A stretch of 64,000 bases of DNA from Anthopleura xanthogrammica (taxonomy: Eukaryota > Cnidaria > Anthozoa > Actiniaria > Actiniidae), in contig OZ025224.1 of assembly GCA_964019055.1 (NCBI GenBank), positions 1,017,001 to 1,081,000 of the forward strand, given 5' to 3'. A program made the position numbers and the translations under genes. Under the pieces are notes generated by a model. That model saw only the letters and a program-made list of their open reading frames with translations. It searched no databases and was not told the origin of the DNA. Of the stretch, positions 61,948-64,000 are shown piece after piece. The stretch's first letter is position 1. Each line of letters opens with the position of its first letter.

Positions 61948-63150
61948 CTTAGCTCAAGATTGAAAAAACGATTTTACGGGTAATTCAAAGATGCTTAATT
62001 TTGAGCAGGTGAAGTATCTGCTTCGCTGTCGAATTCGAGTTGCGAATAAAATCGAAAGAATTAAATTGAATCAGGAGAACGAATATACAATGCAATTATA
62101 ACGAAGACATACCATAGACGTACGAATCTACCCCTTGGAAACCATCTCAAGAATACAACTCATGCAATCTAAAACGCCATAACTTTTTAGTAGCCAAACT
62201 AGAACTTTTCTTCGGCCAAAATAAAATCTAAACATAGTTGCTTAATTGTTTGTGTTCTAAGAATCAAGTAGTTTGTACAATACAATTCGTAAACAAGCTC
62301 GCGTTAGATGATGATCGTTTAAGAGATCCAATGATCCCGGTCGCATTTTCATGTAAATATATTGCTGGTTAGAGGGTTATTAAGTGAAGATTTATAAATA
62401 AAAGCATATATTAGTTAGAAGGAGCTTCTCTCGAAACTTGAAAAATGTATTGGATTCTCGAAAATTCGTGAAAATAAAAGCCTAATATTGATCCCTATTT
62501 TTTGACACAGTAAGGGTTTTTTGAGATGCAACTTTTATGCAAATTTTCATTTGCAACTAGAAGACAAAAAATTACCAGGGAATTGAAGGTAAATAAAGGA
62601 TATTCACAATACTGTTTGGGGAATTTGTGCAAAGATTGAAGAACAAGGATTATTTAGGACAACTTCGCTCTTCTTCAAGAATTATTTCGAAATAAGGAAA
62701 ATTGAAAAATGGTTCGCTAATTGCTAATCAATGAAAAAATAAAACTAAATAAAATCATAAGGTTTGATGATTTATTCGAAAAATGAAGTTGCAAAAAAAT
62801 TATTTTAGCCAAAATAGATGAATAAATATACATAAAAACTATGCTATCCTTTGAAACATTGTAATCTTTTAATTCTACGAATTTCTACAAACACTAGACT
62901 TTTATGAAAACCAAATGTATTTTACTTTATGTAAGTTTGTGCTACCGTGGTGATTAAAACGTCAATCATTATCATCATTATTTAACTCCCACCAAATTTT
63001 ACACCAAATTTTCTTTGAGTAATAGGAAATATTCTTAGCCGAGAATAATTTCTCATACACAACTAGTTCTCGCAGGACAAGCCAGAGTGCCCAACTTAGA
63101 TGGCCTTTTTGGTTTTCTAGTTTCGGAACAAGTGTTACGAGAAACTCGTT
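61948..63150. other. Intergenic, nothing recognised
   Basis: AT-rich sequence upstream of the SAM gene. There is no TATA box close to the start codon and no exon on either strand that I can support. Confidence 0.4.
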
Positions 63151-63350
63151 CTTAGTCCCTTGCGAATCATGCGATTCCTGGACTCGGCGTCACATGTTAG
63201 TAGAGTTCGAGTCTGTTAAGTCTCTTTCTTAATTCAAGGGTTTTTTCTCCGGGTTCTCCGGTTTTCCTCCCTCCGCAAAACCTTACACGCTACTGAATGT
63301 TCCAATTCGATATGTGAGTTAGCCGTGCACTGACTTTGATCAGCCCAGTT
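63150..63350 (+). mobile_element. tRNA-derived SINE copy
   Basis: A B-box-like GCGATTCCTGGACTCGG is followed by CACATGTTAGTAGAGTTCGA, then TTTTTTCTCCGGGTTCTCCG, GTTTTCCTCCCTCCGCAAAA and GAGTTAGCCGTGCACTGACT. It is the same family as 31470-31690. Confidence 0.75.
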
Positions 63351-63924
63351 ATGAAGCAAAGGATGTGTCAGGGTATCGATAAATTTGAAGGTTCTTGCTT
63401 GTTTTAGCAGAGGATAGATGGAATTAGTCTTCTCCGCAGGCGTCTCTTTGCTTTTTCTCGTCTGTTTCTTTGGCGGGCTACCTGTGGTGTGATCGAGGTA
63501 GACACAGGGATCCCAAACGCAAGGAAAATAAATAAAGGAAAATAAAAGATGCCTGCGGAGGAGGCTAAGACGGAAACACGTTCGAACCGCTGCGTTGATT
63601 TAGAAGACGCAACAGTAAAATTGCACTTCATATTCACGTCCATATTTGTTGCGCGCATTGTAGACTCCGTCATGTTTGCGACACTGACAAATGCGCAATG
63701 TTCATAACCAATCAAATGTTACTTTTTGGATTACCGCTGGCCGATGTACTCTGACGTTAGGGCTCGTTTCTTGTTGAAAGAATCGTTACGTGCCGACATC
63801 CTTTTAAAATTTTATCAATTGCCCTATTAACACACTAAGTGCAACAGATGAGCCTTTTAAATATATCAACCAGACTAAGCTCAACAATTATATACATCCA
63901 CCCGGATGATTATAATACAAATCA

Positions 63925-64000
63925 GGGGCGTAGCGAGGACCTAGGTTCTGGGGGGACACCTCCGCCAAAAATCGCCGAAGCAAAATAAAAAACAAAAAAA
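63925..64000. mobile_element. Start of a dispersed repeat at the window edge
   Basis: CAGGGGCGTAGCGAGGACCT, GGGGGGACACCTCCGCCAAA and then an A-rich run. This GGGGCGTAGC-type sequence is a common end of dispersed repeats in animal genomes. The class cannot be told from 75 bp. Confidence 0.4.

Noticed and set aside
63404..63715. 103-aa minus-strand frame with a hydrophobic stretch and basic tail
   Set aside because: It lies next to a SINE and has no recognisable domain, no neighbouring exons and no clear promoter.

Overview
The window is animal genomic DNA. It is AT-rich, its genes have GT-AG introns, and it is full of foldback elements, tRNA-derived SINEs, minisatellites and long simple repeats. 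The proteins are metazoan: Eph-type receptors, an EAR-repeat propeller, a rhodopsin-family GPCR with an NRY motif, and a single-SAM protein. Gene spacing and repeat style suggest a cnidarian, probably an anthozoan (sea anemone or coral). That assignment is inference; there is no rRNA or mitochondrial marker in the window.

Layout. 1-12.5 kb holds two divergent Eph-receptor-like genes. The minus-strand one (1667 to 1385) is cut by the window edge after two exons. The plus-strand one (6192-11082, eight exons, 646 aa) is complete: signal peptide, ephrin-binding domain, Cys-rich region, two FN3 domains, TM helix, and a 46-residue tail with no kinase or SAM domain. A minisatellite of CCAAT-containing units follows its stop codon. 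Convergent to it is a three-exon minus-strand gene (14705 to 12543) for a secreted protein with an 8-Cys module and seven EAR repeats.

16.1-20 kb contains two tandem arrays. One has ~118-bp units. The other has eight ~314-bp units, each with a 106-nt near-palindrome followed by a TATA-like motif. 21.1-25.1 kb carries an eight-exon plus-strand leucine-rich-repeat gene (294 aa) ending in a CaaX-like CIVS. 26.9-28.0 kb holds a three-unit repeat with five perfect TGACGTCA (CRE) sites and a 30-bp repeat with GTTGCTAAGCAAC palindromes. 28.5-33.3 kb is a five-exon minus-strand gene (301 aa) that I do not recognise.

33.3-52.4 kb has no gene I can support. It holds long simple repeats (CTTT, AAAC/AAGC, GAAA, ATTC, AAC, TTCTC, GGAT, TTG), a ~92-bp minisatellite and several copies of one foldback family. 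An intronless class A GPCR (52456-53604) follows, then a foldback-rich interval. The last gene (61947 to 59585, three exons, 118 aa) encodes a SAM protein with a predicted N-myristoylation signal.

The recognised proteins are mostly receptors, secreted proteins or membrane-associated proteins, but I see no operon-like or pathway logic linking them. Most of the long low-complexity open frames are simple repeats read in several frames and are not genes. All exon models come from splice consensus, phase agreement and domain continuity, with no transcript evidence.
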